In this document: one piece after another, positions 8,323 through 17,897 of the stretch
Layout: each line of letters begins with the position of its first letter
Numbering within the stretch: position 1 is the stretch's first letter
Assembly (NCBI RefSeq): GCF_002795245.1
Contig: NZ_PGVG01000002.1
Span: forward strand, 62,001 to 126,000
Source of the DNA: Bradyrhizobium forestalis
GTDB lineage: Bacteria > Pseudomonadota > Alphaproteobacteria > Rhizobiales > Xanthobacteraceae
Length of the DNA stretch: 64,000 bases
Direction: 5' to 3'
Made by a program: the position numbers and the translations under genes
Notes under the pieces: model-generated
Told to the model about the DNA's origin: nothing
The model's database searches: none
The model's input: only the letters and a program-made list of their open reading frames with translations

Positions 8323-11300
8323 ATGGGTGTCTCCGAACCCTTCATCCGCCGGCCGATCGCGACCTCGCTGCTCGGCATTGCGCTGCTGATTGGCGGCGCG
8401 CTCGGCTATTTCGCGCTGCCGGTCTCGGCGTTGCCGCAGGTCGACTTTCCGACCGTGCAGGTGACGACGCAGCTTCCGGGCGCCAGCCCCGACGTCATCG
8501 CCTCGCTGATCACCGCGCCGCTGGAGCGGCAGCTCGGCCAGATCCCGTCGCTGTCGGCGATGAATTCGACGAGCTCGTTCGGCGTCAGCCAGATCTCGCT
8601 GCAGTTCGACCTCAACCGCGACATCGACGGCGCCACGCAGGACGTGCAGGCCGCGATCAATGCGGCTGCCGGCGTGCTGCCCAAGCCGCTGCCTTGCCCG
8701 CCGACCTACGCCAAGGTGAACCCCGCGGATGCGCCGGTGATGACGCTGGCGCTGCGCTCGGACACGATCTCGCTGCGGGTGATGAGCGACATCGCCGACA
8801 CCATTCTGGCGCAACGCCTGAGCCAGATTTCGGGGGTGGGGCGCGTCTCCGTGCTCGGCGGACTGAAGCCGGCCGTGCGCATTCAGGCGGACCTCGCGCG
8901 CCTTGCCGCCTACGGCATCGCCATGGAGGATCTGCGCACCGCGATCGCCAATGCCAACGTATCGGGGCCGAAGGGCTCGCTCGACGGCGCGCAGCAATCC
9001 TACATCATCGCCGCCAACGATCAGATCGCCGCCGCTGACGCCTACAAGCCTGTCATCATCGCCTATCGCAACGGCTCGCCCGTCACCATCGGCGATGTCG
9101 CCCAGATCGTCGACGGGCTCGAGAACGACCGCACCGGCGGCTGGTACCAGGGCACGCCGGCCGTCATCATCGACATTCAGCGCCAGCCCGGCGCCAACGT
9201 CATCGACGTCGTCAGCCAGATCCGCGCAGAGATCCCGAAGCTGCAGCGCGCGATTCCGGCCGGTGTGAACCTCACGATCGTCTCTGACCGCACCGTCACC
9301 ATCCGCGCCTCGGTGCGCGACGTGCAGTTCACGCTGGTCCTTGCCGTGGTGCTGGTGACGCTGGTGGTGCTGCTGTTCCTGCGCTCGCTGCGTGCCACGC
9401 TGATTGCCGGCGTGGCGCTGCCGCTGTCGCTGATCACGAGCTTCGGCATCATGTATTTTGCCGGCTTCAGCCTCGACAATCTGTCGCTGATGGCGCTCAC
9501 GATCGGCACCGGATTCGTCGTCGACGACGCCATCGTCATGATCGAGAACATCGTCCGCCACATGGAGAACGGCGAGAGCGCGATGGAGGCCTCGCTGAAA
9601 GGCGCCAGCGAGATCGGCTTCACCGTGATCTCGCTGACGGTGTCGCTGATCGCGGTGTTCATTCCGCTGCTGTTCATGTCGGGCCTCGTCGGGCGCATGT
9701 TCCGTGAGTTCGCGCTGACCTTGACCATCGCGGTCGTCACCTCGGCCGTGGTCTCGCTGACGCTGACGCCGATGATGTGCTCGCGCCTGCTCAAGCACGC
9801 CCATGAGGAGCTGGCGGTGCCGGGCCTTGCCGCCATCAGCCGCTTCATCGACCGCACCGTCGCATTCTATCACCGCACGCTGCTCTGGGTGCTCGAGCGT
9901 CAGCGCGCCACGCTGGTCGTGACCTTCGCCACGCTGGCTGCGACCCTCGTCCTCTATGTCGTCGCGCCGAAGGGCTTTTTACCGTTGCAGGACACCGCCT
10001 CGATCACGGCGGTGACGGAAGCCGGGCCCGACGTGTCGTTCGCGGAGATGCAGAAGCGGCAGGCCGAGGCGGCCGACGCCATCAGGGCCGACCCTGATGT
10101 GGTCGGCGTGGTGTCAGTGATCGGTGCCGGCTCGGTCAACCCGACCACCAATGTCGGCCGGCTCGTCATGGGCTTGAGGCCGCGCGGCGAGCGGCGTGAC
10201 GACGTCGCGGGCGTCGTCGCCCGGTTGAAGGAGCGGGTGTCAGGCATCCCCGGCATGACCGTCTATTTCCAGCCGGTGCAGGACGTGCAGATCTCGACCC
10301 AGTCGAGCCGCTCGCAATACCAGTACACGCTGACCGGTACCAATGCGACGCTGGTGTCGGAATGGGCGCGCAAGCTGGTTGCGGAGATGCGGCGCGATCC
10401 CTTGTTCCGGGACGTCTCCTCCGAGGCGCAGGAGGGCGGCTTGCGCGCACAGCTCGATGTCGACCGCACCCGCGCCGGCCAGCTCGGCGTGAGCCTGCAA
10501 GGCATCACCGACACGCTGAACGACGCCTTCGCCCAGCGTCAGATCTCGACCATCTACGGCCAGGCCAACCAGTACCGCGTGGTGCTGGAGGCGCTGCCGA
10601 TGTACCAGCGCGACCCGTCGATCCTGTCGAAGCTCTATCTGCCCGGCGCAGCGAGCAGCACGGTCGTGGGAGCGCCGAACGCCCAGGTGCCGCTGTCAGC
10701 GGTGGCGACGCTGAAGCGGACCACGGCGCCGCTCGCGATCTCGCACCAGGCGCAATTCCCGTCCGTCTCGCTCAGCTTCAACCTGGCGCCCGGCGCGGCG
10801 CTCGGCGATGCCGTCCAGGCCGTGAAGACGATCGAGACCCGCATCGGCATGCCGGGCAGCATCGTCGGCGTCTATGCCGGCGATGCCGCCGAATTCGCCA
10901 AGGCGCTGGCCGGTCAGCCCTGGCTGCTGCTCGCCGCCGTCATCACGATCTATATCGTGCTGGGCGTCCTCTATGAGAGCTACATCCATCCGATCACGAT
11001 CCTGTCGACACTGCCCTCGGCCGGCGTCGGGGCGATTCTGGCGCTGATCTTGTGCGGTCAGGATCTCTCGGTGATCGGCCTGATCGGCATCATCCTCTTG
11101 ATGGGCATCGTCAAGAAGAACGCGATCATGATGATCGACTTTGCGCTCGAGGCCGAGCGCGGGCAGGGGATGTCGCCGAACGAGGCGATCGTGCAGGCCT
11201 GCTTGTTGCGCTTCCGCCCGATCATGATGACGACGCTGGCGGCGCTGTTCGGCGCGCTGCCGCTGGCGATCGAGAGCGGCACCGGCGCCGAGCTGCGCTT

Positions 11301-11475
11301 TCCGCTTGGCATCTCCATCATCGGCGGATTGCTGCTGAGCCAGCTGCTCACGCTCTACACTACGCCGGTGATCTACCTCGCGCTCGACCGCATCAACCGC
11401 CGGCTCGAGCAGGCGCTGCCGCCGGCCGAATCCGGCGGCCCGCCGGTCGCCGGCGCGACCGAGGGGATGCAGTGA
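8323..11475 (+). CDS. mdtB: RND multidrug efflux permease, MdtB-like
   Basis: A 1050-residue inner-membrane proton/drug antiporter of the HAE1 RND family. It starts FIRRPIATSLLGIALL, has two large periplasmic loops, and carries the typical TM4 stretch GTGFVVDDAIVMIENI with paired Asp residues for proton relay. Later it shows GIILLMGIVKKNAIMMIDFA and FRPIMMTTLAALFGALPLA. The periplasmic blocks AKVNPADAPVMTLAL and ANVSGPKGSLDGAQQSY resemble E. coli MdtB more than AcrB. The next gene resembles MdtC and starts in the last base of this stop codon, so the pair probably forms the heteromeric B/C pump known from MdtABC. The substrates cannot be read from sequence. Confidence 0.93.
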   Translation: MGVSEPFIRRPIATSLLGIALLIGGALGYFALPVSALPQVDFPTVQVTTQLPGASPDVIASLITAPLERQLGQIPSLSAMNSTSSFGVSQISLQFDLNRDIDGATQDVQAAINAAAGVLPKPLPCPPTYAKVNPADAPVMTLALRSDTISLRVMSDIADTILAQRLSQISGVGRVSVLGGLKPAVRIQADLARLAAYGIAMEDLRTAIANANVSGPKGSLDGAQQSYIIAANDQIAAADAYKPVIIAYRNGSPVTIGDVAQIVDGLENDRTGGWYQGTPAVIIDIQRQPGANVIDVVSQIRAEIPKLQRAIPAGVNLTIVSDRTVTIRASVRDVQFTLVLAVVLVTLVVLLFLRSLRATLIAGVALPLSLITSFGIMYFAGFSLDNLSLMALTIGTGFVVDDAIVMIENIVRHMENGESAMEASLKGASEIGFTVISLTVSLIAVFIPLLFMSGLVGRMFREFALTLTIAVVTSAVVSLTLTPMMCSRLLKHAHEELAVPGLAAISRFIDRTVAFYHRTLLWVLERQRATLVVTFATLAATLVLYVVAPKGFLPLQDTASITAVTEAGPDVSFAEMQKRQAEAADAIRADPDVVGVVSVIGAGSVNPTTNVGRLVMGLRPRGERRDDVAGVVARLKERVSGIPGMTVYFQPVQDVQISTQSSRSQYQYTLTGTNATLVSEWARKLVAEMRRDPLFRDVSSEAQEGGLRAQLDVDRTRAGQLGVSLQGITDTLNDAFAQRQISTIYGQANQYRVVLEALPMYQRDPSILSKLYLPGAASSTVVGAPNAQVPLSAVATLKRTTAPLAISHQAQFPSVSLSFNLAPGAALGDAVQAVKTIETRIGMPGSIVGVYAGDAAEFAKALAGQPWLLLAAVITIYIVLGVLYESYIHPITILSTLPSAGVGAILALILCGQDLSVIGLIGIILLMGIVKKNAIMMIDFALEAERGQGMSPNEAIVQACLLRFRPIMMTTLAALFGALPLAIESGTGAELRFPLGISIIGGLLLSQLLTLYTTPVIYLALDRINRRLEQALPPAESGGPPVAGATEGMQ

Positions 11476-14400
11476 TGGCATCGATCTCGGAGCCCTTCAT
11501 CCGCCGGCCGGTCGCGACCACGCTGCTGTCGATCGGGTTGTTCCTGCTGGGTGTCGTCGCCTACGAGTTCCTGCCCGTCGCCTCGGTCCCGAACGTCGAT
11601 TTTCCCGCCATCTTCGTCTCGGCCAGCCGACCCGGCGCCGATCCGTCGGTGATGGCGGCCACGGTGGCCTCGCCACTGGAACGGCGGCTCGGCGAGATCG
11701 CCGGCATCAACCAGATCACCTCGACCTCGACCCTCGGCACGACCAGCATTCAGCTCCAGTTCGACATCGGCCGCAACATCGACAAGGCCGCACGCGACGT
11801 GCAGGCGGCGATCAACGCTGCGATGATCGATCTGCCGAGCGACCTGCCGACGCTGCCGCGCTTCCGCAAAGCGAACACCGCGGGCGCGCCCGTCTTCGTG
11901 CTGGCGCTGACCTCGAAGACGATCTCTCCAGCCGCAATCTACGACGTCGCCGATAGCGTGCTGGCGCAGCGCATCTCGCAAGTGCCGGGGGTTGGCAATG
12001 TGATGATCTCCGGCGCCGACCAGCCGGCCGTGCGGGTCCAGCTCAATCCCGTCGCGCTGTCGAACGCCGGCATCGCCACCGACGACGTGCGGACTGCGAT
12101 CATCAATGCCAATCCGCTCGGTCCGGTCGGCATCTTCAATGGCGAGCGGCAGAGCGAAACGCTGGCGCTGAACAAGCAGATGCGCACCGCGAAAGAGTTC
12201 CGCGACATCGTGATCAAGAGCGCGAACGGCAATTTCGTGCGGCTCTCCGACGTCGCCGACATCGAGGATTCCGTCCGCAACGCCCGTTCGATCGCCTGGT
12301 TCAACAAGCAGCCGGCGGTGCTGATCCAGATCATCAAGCAGGGCGATGCCAACGTCATCGACACCGTCGACCGGGTGAAGGCGCTGATCCCCGAGCTGAA
12401 GCAGTGGATTCCGGCCGGCGTCGAGATCTCGACCCTGGTCGATCGCACCGGCACGATCCGCGCCAGCGTGCTGGACATGCAGTGGACCCTGCTGGCGACT
12501 GCATTCCTGGTGATGGTCGTGGTGTTCGTATTCCTGCGCCGCCTGACCCCGACGATCGCGGCCGGCATCTCGGTGCCGCTGGCGCTCGCGGGCACTTGCG
12601 CGGGCATGTGGGTCGCGGGCTTCTCAATCGACAATCTGTCGCTGATGGCGCTGGCGATCTCCGTCGGCTTCGTGGTCGACGACGCCATCGTCATGATCGA
12701 GAACATGTTTCGCAACCTCGAGCATGGCATGCGGCCGTTCCGGGCGGCGCAGGAGGGCGCCAAGCAGATCGGCTTCACGGTCGTCTCGATCAGCCTGTCG
12801 CTGATAGCCGCGTTCACGCCACTGATCTTCATGGACGGCATCGTCGGCCGTCTCTTGCGCGAATTCTCGCTGACGCTGACCTTCGCGATCCTGGTCTCGA
12901 CGCTGGTGTCGCTCACGGTCACGCCGATGATCTGCGCCCATTACATCCGGCAGACTACCTCCGGCACCGCGACCTTGTTCGATCGCCTCATCGAGGGCTC
13001 GCTATCGCGCATCGTCGCCTTCTACGCCCGTACTTTGCGCACGGTGCTGGAATTTCCGCTGCTGACGCTGCTGGTGTTCTTCGCGACCATCGCGCTCACG
13101 GTGACACTCTACATCAAGGTCCCCAAGGGCTATTTCCCGACCGACGATTCCGGCTTCGTGATCGGGGCGACGCGCGCCTCGGCCGATATCTCGTTTCAGT
13201 CGATGCTCGGCCTGCAGCAGCGGCTCGCCGACATCGTGATGAAGGATCCGGCCGTGGCCGGCATCGGCTCGACCGTTGGCGCCGGAGGCGGGCCGGGGGG
13301 AGCGACCTCGAACCGCGGCATCATGTATATCAGCCTGAAGCCACCCGAGGAGCGCGACCACGTTTCGACCGAGGTCGTGATCGACCGTCTGAGACGCGCG
13401 CTGTATCCCGTGGCCGGCATCCGCCTCTTCATGTTCGCCGCCCAGGACGTCCGTGCCGGCGGGCGGCAGAGCGATTCCGACTACCAGTACACGCTCTCCA
13501 GCACCGATCTCGGCCTGTTGCAGAAGTGGGCTCCGATCGTGGCCAAGCGCATGGAGAGCGTCGAGGGCATCACCGACATCTCCAGCGATCGCGACCCTGG
13601 CGGGCTTCAGCTCACGCTTTCCATCGACCGCCAGAAGGCCTCGGCGCTCGGCGTCAGGGTTCAGGACATCGACAATGCGCTCAACAATGCATTCGCGCAG
13701 CGGCAGATCTCGATCATCTATACCCAGCGCAACCAGTACATGATCGTGCTGGAGATCGACCCGAAGTTCCAGGTCGATCCCTCCAACCTCGATCGCATCT
13801 ATGTCGCCGGCGCGGGCGACGCCCAGGTGCCGCTCTCCGCGGTGGTGCATGCGACGCGCGGGCTCGCCGCGCTCGCGGTCTATCACTCGCAGTCGTTCCC
13901 CTCGACCACAGTGTCGTTCAACTTGCTGCCGGACGTGCCGCTGCAGACCGCGACGCAGAACATCCAGCGCGCCGTCGAGGAGTTGCACATGCCCGAAGGC
14001 ATTCGCGGCAGCTTCGACGGCAATGCCGGCGATTTCGCCAGGACCAGCGGCCGCCAGCCGCTTCTGATCCTCGGCGCGCTGGTCGCGATGTATATCGTGC
14101 TGGGGGTGCTCTACGAGAGCCTTGCCCATCCGCTCACGATCATCTCGACGCTGCCCTCGGCCGGCCTCGGCGCGCTGCTCGCCTTGCAGTTGACCAACAC
14201 GCCGCTGACGGTGATCGCCTTCGTCGGCATCATCCTCTTGATCGGCATCGTCAAGAAGAACGGCATCATGATGGTCGACTTCGCGCTCGACGCCGAGCGC
14301 CGGCGCGGGCTGTCCTCGGCGGAGGCGATCTTCGAGGCCTGCCAGGCACGCTTCCGCCCCATCCTGATGACGACCATGGCGGCGCTGTTCGCCGGCATTC

Positions 14401-14579
14401 CGCTTGTGGTCGCGACCGGCCCCGGCACGGAGCTGCGCCGCCCGCTCGGCATCACCATCATCGGCGGCCTGTTCGTCTCGCAGATCCTGACGCTCTACAC
14501 CACGCCCGTGATCTACCTCCTGATCGACCGCCTGCGGCGCCGCTCCGAGCCGCGTTCGCTGGCTGCACCGGCGGAATAG
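11475..14579 (+). CDS. mdtC: RND multidrug efflux permease, MdtC-like
   Basis: A second full-length RND pump of 1034 residues. The start is the ATG at 11475, sharing one base with the TGA of mdtB; the same frame is open further upstream inside mdtB but is not used. Hallmarks are FIRRPVATTLLSIGLFLLG, SVGFVVDDAIVMIENM in TM4, GGRQSDSDYQYTL in the second porter loop, and VGIILLIGIVKKNGIMMVDFA near the end. These blocks match E. coli MdtC better than MdtB. Two different permeases sharing one adaptor is the hallmark of MdtABC-type pumps, where a B2C trimer is known in E. coli; that stoichiometry here is inference. Confidence 0.93.
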   Translation: MASISEPFIRRPVATTLLSIGLFLLGVVAYEFLPVASVPNVDFPAIFVSASRPGADPSVMAATVASPLERRLGEIAGINQITSTSTLGTTSIQLQFDIGRNIDKAARDVQAAINAAMIDLPSDLPTLPRFRKANTAGAPVFVLALTSKTISPAAIYDVADSVLAQRISQVPGVGNVMISGADQPAVRVQLNPVALSNAGIATDDVRTAIINANPLGPVGIFNGERQSETLALNKQMRTAKEFRDIVIKSANGNFVRLSDVADIEDSVRNARSIAWFNKQPAVLIQIIKQGDANVIDTVDRVKALIPELKQWIPAGVEISTLVDRTGTIRASVLDMQWTLLATAFLVMVVVFVFLRRLTPTIAAGISVPLALAGTCAGMWVAGFSIDNLSLMALAISVGFVVDDAIVMIENMFRNLEHGMRPFRAAQEGAKQIGFTVVSISLSLIAAFTPLIFMDGIVGRLLREFSLTLTFAILVSTLVSLTVTPMICAHYIRQTTSGTATLFDRLIEGSLSRIVAFYARTLRTVLEFPLLTLLVFFATIALTVTLYIKVPKGYFPTDDSGFVIGATRASADISFQSMLGLQQRLADIVMKDPAVAGIGSTVGAGGGPGGATSNRGIMYISLKPPEERDHVSTEVVIDRLRRALYPVAGIRLFMFAAQDVRAGGRQSDSDYQYTLSSTDLGLLQKWAPIVAKRMESVEGITDISSDRDPGGLQLTLSIDRQKASALGVRVQDIDNALNNAFAQRQISIIYTQRNQYMIVLEIDPKFQVDPSNLDRIYVAGAGDAQVPLSAVVHATRGLAALAVYHSQSFPSTTVSFNLLPDVPLQTATQNIQRAVEELHMPEGIRGSFDGNAGDFARTSGRQPLLILGALVAMYIVLGVLYESLAHPLTIISTLPSAGLGALLALQLTNTPLTVIAFVGIILLIGIVKKNGIMMVDFALDAERRRGLSSAEAIFEACQARFRPILMTTMAALFAGIPLVVATGPGTELRRPLGITIIGGLFVSQILTLYTTPVIYLLIDRLRRRSEPRSLAAPAE

Positions 14580-14616
14580 GTTGTTGCAGCCCCGCGCGAA
14601 GCGTATAGCGGCGGCC

Positions 14617-15357
14617 ATGTCGAACCCAACCGAGACGACGGCCGCCGCGCCCGAGGCGATCCCCGAATGCCCGCACTGCCAGAAGCCGATGCCGCTGTGC
14701 ATCTGCGGCAGTGTCACGCCGATTGAGAACCGGCTCTCGCTGCTGATCCTGCAGCATCCGCAGGAGCAGGACAGGGCGCTCGGCACCGCGCGGTTGCTTG
14801 CCAGGCATTTCGCCGATGCCACGGTGCGGGTCGGCCTGTCCTGGCCGAGCCTGTCCAAGGCGCTGGGGCGGCCGGTCGAGAATGCCTCGCACTGGGCCGT
14901 GCTCTATCTCGGCTCGGCCCGCGCGGCCGATCTCGACGCCGAAGGTGAGATCGTGGCGCTGACCCGCAAGGGCGAGGTCGCGGAGAATCAGCGCGCGATC
15001 CTAGGCAAGCTCGAAGGCGTCGTGCTGCTCGACGGCTCCTGGAGCCAGGCCAAGGCCTTGTGGTGGCGCAATCCCTGGATGCTGAAATGCCAGCGTGTGA
15101 TCCTCAATCCGCAGAGGCCCTCGCACTACGGGCGCTTGCGCAAGGAACCGCGCCGCGACGGCCTCTCGACCATCGAAGCGGCGGCGACGATTCTGGCCGG
15201 CCTCGAGCGGCGCCCCGACATCGCCGAGACACTGCATGCCAGCTTCGAACGGATGCTGGCGCGCTACCGCGAGGTCCAGGCCGAGACGCCGGAACTGGCA
15301 CCCAAGCCCGCGGCCAAGGGCCGCCGGCGCGACTTCCGGCGCGGCAAGCGCGCCTGA
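14617..15357 (+). CDS. DTW-domain tRNA-uridine aminocarboxypropyltransferase (TapT-like)
   Basis: A DTW-domain protein; characterised members use S-adenosylmethionine to attach the acp group to uridine (acp3U) in tRNA. The start taken is ATG 14617, because the frame upstream of it carries no family residues. An N-terminal zinc-type cluster C18-C21-C28-C30 (CPHCQKPMPLCIC) is followed by LLILQHPQEQDRALGTAR and the signature DGSW near residue 139-142, a Ser variant of the DxTW motif, within LLDGSWSQAKALW. The C-terminal SHYGRLRKEP segment is also typical, and the tail ends in a basic stretch (GRRRDFRRGKRA) that suits RNA binding. The length (246 residues) is normal. A tRNA gene follows 85 bases downstream. 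Confidence 0.85.
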   Translation: MSNPTETTAAAPEAIPECPHCQKPMPLCICGSVTPIENRLSLLILQHPQEQDRALGTARLLARHFADATVRVGLSWPSLSKALGRPVENASHWAVLYLGSARAADLDAEGEIVALTRKGEVAENQRAILGKLEGVVLLDGSWSQAKALWWRNPWMLKCQRVILNPQRPSHYGRLRKEPRRDGLSTIEAAATILAGLERRPDIAETLHASFERMLARYREVQAETPELAPKPAAKGRRRDFRRGKRA

Positions 15358-15441
15358 TTTCGGTCGGACATTTCGCTGTGCTACCGGCGGACCGTGGGGT
15401 TGCCTAAGCCATTGATCCCCTATATTGGTCCGCCCTTACGG

Positions 15442-15515
15442 GGCCACGTGGCGGAGTGGTTACGCAACGGTCTGCAAAACCGTGTACACCAGTTCAATTC
15501 TGGTCGTGGCCTCCA
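15442..15515 (+). tRNA. tRNA-Cys (anticodon GCA)
   Basis: A cloverleaf can be drawn by eye. The acceptor stem GGCCACG (15442-15448) pairs with CGTGGCC (15505-15511); the anticodon loop is CTGCAAA with GCA at 15474-15476; the T arm loop is TTCAATT; CCA is encoded at 15513-15515. No integrase or attachment-site duplication is seen beside it. Confidence 0.95.
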
Positions 15516-15652
15516 TCGCAACCTTCTGATTTTCCAACGTAAATCGCTATCGTCGCGGGTTCCGCCAAAGGCGCGGATGCGGCTCGCCGAGCCTGGGCCA
15601 CCGGGTTTGCCCGGGCTTGGCGGAAAGGTGCGATTCAGGCCCTCTGGCATAG

Positions 15653-15670
15653 ACTTCGCATCTGCGAAGT
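15653..15670. promoter_or_regulatory. Perfect 8+2+8 palindrome, possible operator
   Basis: ACTTCGCA, two bases, then TGCGAAGT form a perfect inverted repeat 32 bases before the GTG of the small gene at 15703. Its size suits a dimeric repressor site or a short hairpin in the leader. No matching regulator is seen nearby. Confidence 0.3.
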
Positions 15671-15702
15671 GACGCAGCCAAAACCCTGGAGCTGGAGAGC
15701 AC

Positions 15703-15849
15703 GTGGGCGAAATCGTCCGATTTGTTCCAAAATCCGAGCTGGAGCGGGCCCGCCTCATTGCCGAGGCGCGCGCGATTTATGACAGCATCTTTCCGCCGGC
15801 TGCTCCCGAGCGGGCACCTCAGGACGGCGAGGAACGCGTCAAGAATTGA
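15703..15849 (+). CDS. Small conserved-looking hypothetical protein, 48 residues
   Basis: A short reading frame with a GTG start and the Shine-Dalgarno-like GGAGAG seven bases upstream. The product begins MGEIVRFVPKSELERARLIA and ends VKN; it has an N-terminal strand, one amphipathic helix (SELERARLIAEARAIYDSIF) and a Pro/Glu-rich tail. Codon third positions are mostly G or C as in neighbouring genes, which supports coding. There is no signal peptide or membrane segment. Function unknown; the possible operator at 15653-15670 lies just upstream. Confidence 0.65.
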   Translation: MGEIVRFVPKSELERARLIAEARAIYDSIFPPAAPERAPQDGEERVKN

Positions 15850-15929
15850 TCGTGGTGGCGCCGCGCCCGGGCTCGGTGCTGCCGAGCCACCGTAAGGCGC
15901 GGGCGCATCCGTTCACGGTGAAGCCGACC

Positions 15930-16124
15930 TCAGCAGGCCGCGTACCAGCCGTCGGGAAAGGGCAGGAGGGGCCAGGCGCCCTCGTTGTCATTGGCTGCTT
16001 TGGGCGTCGCGTCGAAACTCCACGAGCGGGGCACGAATTCCTCCTCCGGCGCGGGCGCGAAATCTTCAAAGACCATGGCGTCCCGGACAGCATCCAGCAG
16101 CAAGTTGAATTCGGCTTCGCTCAT
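15930..16124 (-). CDS. Small hypothetical protein, 64 residues
   Basis: Read on the minus strand from ATG 16124, preceded by GAGGGTG. The GTG codon immediately before it is a possible one-codon-longer start. The protein is acidic: an N-terminal helix (SEAEFNLLLDAVRDAMVF), an Asp/Glu/Pro-rich middle, then a PKAANDNEGAWPLLPFPDGW tail. The AANDNE patch recurs in many rhizobial small proteins, from general knowledge. There are no membrane segments. Function unknown. It is divergent from the next small gene. Confidence 0.6.
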   Translation of the reverse strand: MSEAEFNLLLDAVRDAMVFEDFAPAPEEEFVPRSWSFDATPKAANDNEGAWPLLPFPDGWYAAC

Positions 16125-16381
16125 CACACCCTCGCAGAACGCGGATGGCGCAATGTCGCAAAGCCGGTTTGTTTCCGGATTGACCGGATCGTTCGCATTT
16201 TAACGATGCGGCGATCGGGATCCGATTGGTTAGCGATTCCTGAAAAAATCCCCGGCGAACCCTACGTGCCGCCACGGCGCAGCCGGTGTGAAAGAGATCA
16301 CATTCCCAGCGGTTTATTTCTCCTACCTCTTCACTCCATGCCGGCCAATGCAGGCCGGGGCGGCAGAGCGGGAGACTGGTC

Positions 16382-16642
16382 ATGAAGGCGAGGTTCTTGC
16401 GGTTTGTGGGCGTGAAGAGCCGGGCTCGCGGCTCTTCGACGGTCGGGCTGTTCCTGACGCTGTTTGCCTCCGCCGCTCATGCCCAGGGTACAGCGGAGCA
16501 GCGGCGGGCCTGCACGCCCGACGTCTATCGGCTCTGCGCCGGCGAAATCCCCAACGTCCGCGCCATCACCGCCTGCCTGCGCCGTAACCGCGCCAGCCTC
16601 AGTGAGGCCTGTCGATCCGTGTTCGACCAAGCTGGTGGCTGA
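16382..16642 (+). CDS. Small secreted four-cysteine protein
   Basis: An 86-residue protein with ATG 16382 and GGAGAC upstream. A signal peptide is visible (basic N terminus, then TVGLFLTLFASAAHA, probably cleaved after AHA), so it is exported to the periplasm. The mature part has four cysteines in the pattern ACTPDVYRLCAG, TACLRR and EACRSVF, resembling the short Cys-rich repeat (C..D..RLC...CL..N...LS..C) found in a group of small proteobacterial exported proteins. The four cysteines probably make two disulfides. No function is known to me. Confidence 0.75.
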   Translation: MKARFLRFVGVKSRARGSSTVGLFLTLFASAAHAQGTAEQRRACTPDVYRLCAGEIPNVRAITACLRRNRASLSEACRSVFDQAGG

Positions 16643-16967
16643 GCTGCCTTCCTTGTGGGTTTGTGCGCAGCAAGTGCCTCGCACGGGCTCGCGAATCCGC
16701 CATGGTCAGCCTGTGGATATGCTGCGGACAAGGCTGTGGAAGGCCGGTTGATCTGCTGCGGATGGCGGCCGTGGCTGCTTCTCTCCGGCGTCCCACGGTT
16801 CGTGGCCTGCGAACAGTTTTTGTGCAGCCGTTTGCCCAAATGCCGGGCGCGCTCCATCCAGTTTTTTGTACGCCCGCGGACAAGCTTTTCGCGCCGCGCT
16901 CCCGCACGCTTCCTCCCCGATCACTGGACCATGGCAGGCGCCATGACATTTCGGAGGAACTGGCGAG
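16643..16967. other. Intergenic region upstream of the amide operon
   Basis: These 325 bases precede the solute-binding-protein gene and should contain its promoter. A TGTGGATAT at about 16711 is one base off a DnaA box but stands alone. I see no clear sigma-54 or NtrC element. A good ribosome-binding sequence, GGAGGA, lies about 10 bases before the ATG at 16968. Confidence 0.45.
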
Positions 16968-17888
16968 ATGGAGAAATCGGTTTGGCCCCAGGCGCGGCGG
17001 GGAATGGCACGCGCGGCATTGCCACGGCGCAAGCTCATGCTCGGTGCTGCCATCGCTTTCGGCCTCGTCGTCGCCGCGCCGCTGAGCGCGCAGGCCGCGG
17101 CGCCCGCCGCCTGCGCCGCGCTCCAGGAGAAATATCCGGACTGGAAGGGCAAGACGCTCGTCAACGCCATCAACCCGCACACGCCGGGCTACGAGACGAT
17201 CGATCCCAAGGACCCCAGCAAGTACATCGGCTTCGACATCGATCTCGGCGAAGCCATCGGCGAATGCCTCGGCTTCAAGCTGACCTACAAGCCCGTGGTG
17301 TTTGCGGCACTCCTCACCACGCTTGCCGCGGGACAGGCCGACATCGTGATCTCCGACATCTACGCCACCAAGGAGCGCGCCAAGGCGGCCGACTTCATCA
17401 CCTATTCGAAAGTGTTCGACGGCGTGCTGGTCGCCAAGGGCAATCCGAAGGGCATCAACGGCATCAACATGTCGATGTGCGGCGCGGCTGCCGCCGAAAA
17501 CACCGGCTATGTCGAGGTGCCCCTGATCCAGGCCTTGATCCCGGAATGCAAGAAGGCCGGCAAGGCGGAGCCGACCATCCAGCTCTACGACAACAACGCC
17601 AACTGCATCCAGGCGATCCTCGCCGGCCGCGCCGACACGTACGTCAACGACGTCAACACCGTCGACAGCGCGGTGAAGGCCTATCCGGACAAGCTGGAGA
17701 AGGCGATCGCGGTGACGATCCCATATTCGGTCGGCATTGCCGTTCCCAAGGACAAGCCGAAGTTTCGCGACGCCGTGCTCGCCGCGCTGATCGAGGTGCA
17801 GAAGGCCGGCACGCATATGGAGCTTCTGAAGAAGCATGGGCTCGATGTGAACAACTTCAAGGAGCCCGACATTCTGACGGCTGACTGA
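16968..17888 (+). CDS. ABC transporter solute-binding protein, family 3 (amino-acid type)
   Basis: A periplasmic binding protein for the ABC transporter that follows. The start is ATG 16968 behind GGAGGA. The signal peptide is long, with basic residues up to about 24 and a core LMLGAAIAFGLVVAA, cleaved near AQAAA. The family 3 fold is visible in KYIGFDIDLGEAIGECLGFK, ALLTTLAAGQADIVISDI and the return segment TIQLYDNNANCIQAILAGRADTYV (split by domain). Paired cysteines occur in several places. Its place ahead of a permease-ATPase and two amidases suggests an amide or small nitrogenous ligand; the ligand itself is inference. Confidence 0.9.
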   Translation: MEKSVWPQARRGMARAALPRRKLMLGAAIAFGLVVAAPLSAQAAAPAACAALQEKYPDWKGKTLVNAINPHTPGYETIDPKDPSKYIGFDIDLGEAIGECLGFKLTYKPVVFAALLTTLAAGQADIVISDIYATKERAKAADFITYSKVFDGVLVAKGNPKGINGINMSMCGAAAAENTGYVEVPLIQALIPECKKAGKAEPTIQLYDNNANCIQAILAGRADTYVNDVNTVDSAVKAYPDKLEKAIAVTIPYSVGIAVPKDKPKFRDAVLAALIEVQKAGTHMELLKKHGLDVNNFKEPDILTAD

Positions 17889-17897
17889 GTGCGGCTT

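Noticed and set aside
15442..16381. tRNA-Cys as a possible integration site for an island
   Set aside because: No integrase, no direct repeat of the tRNA 3' end, and the flanking small genes have normal host composition.
16705..16720. DnaA-box-like TGTGGATAT
   Set aside because: One mismatch and a single copy; no cluster, AT-rich segment or dnaA/parAB genes nearby, so no origin is supported.
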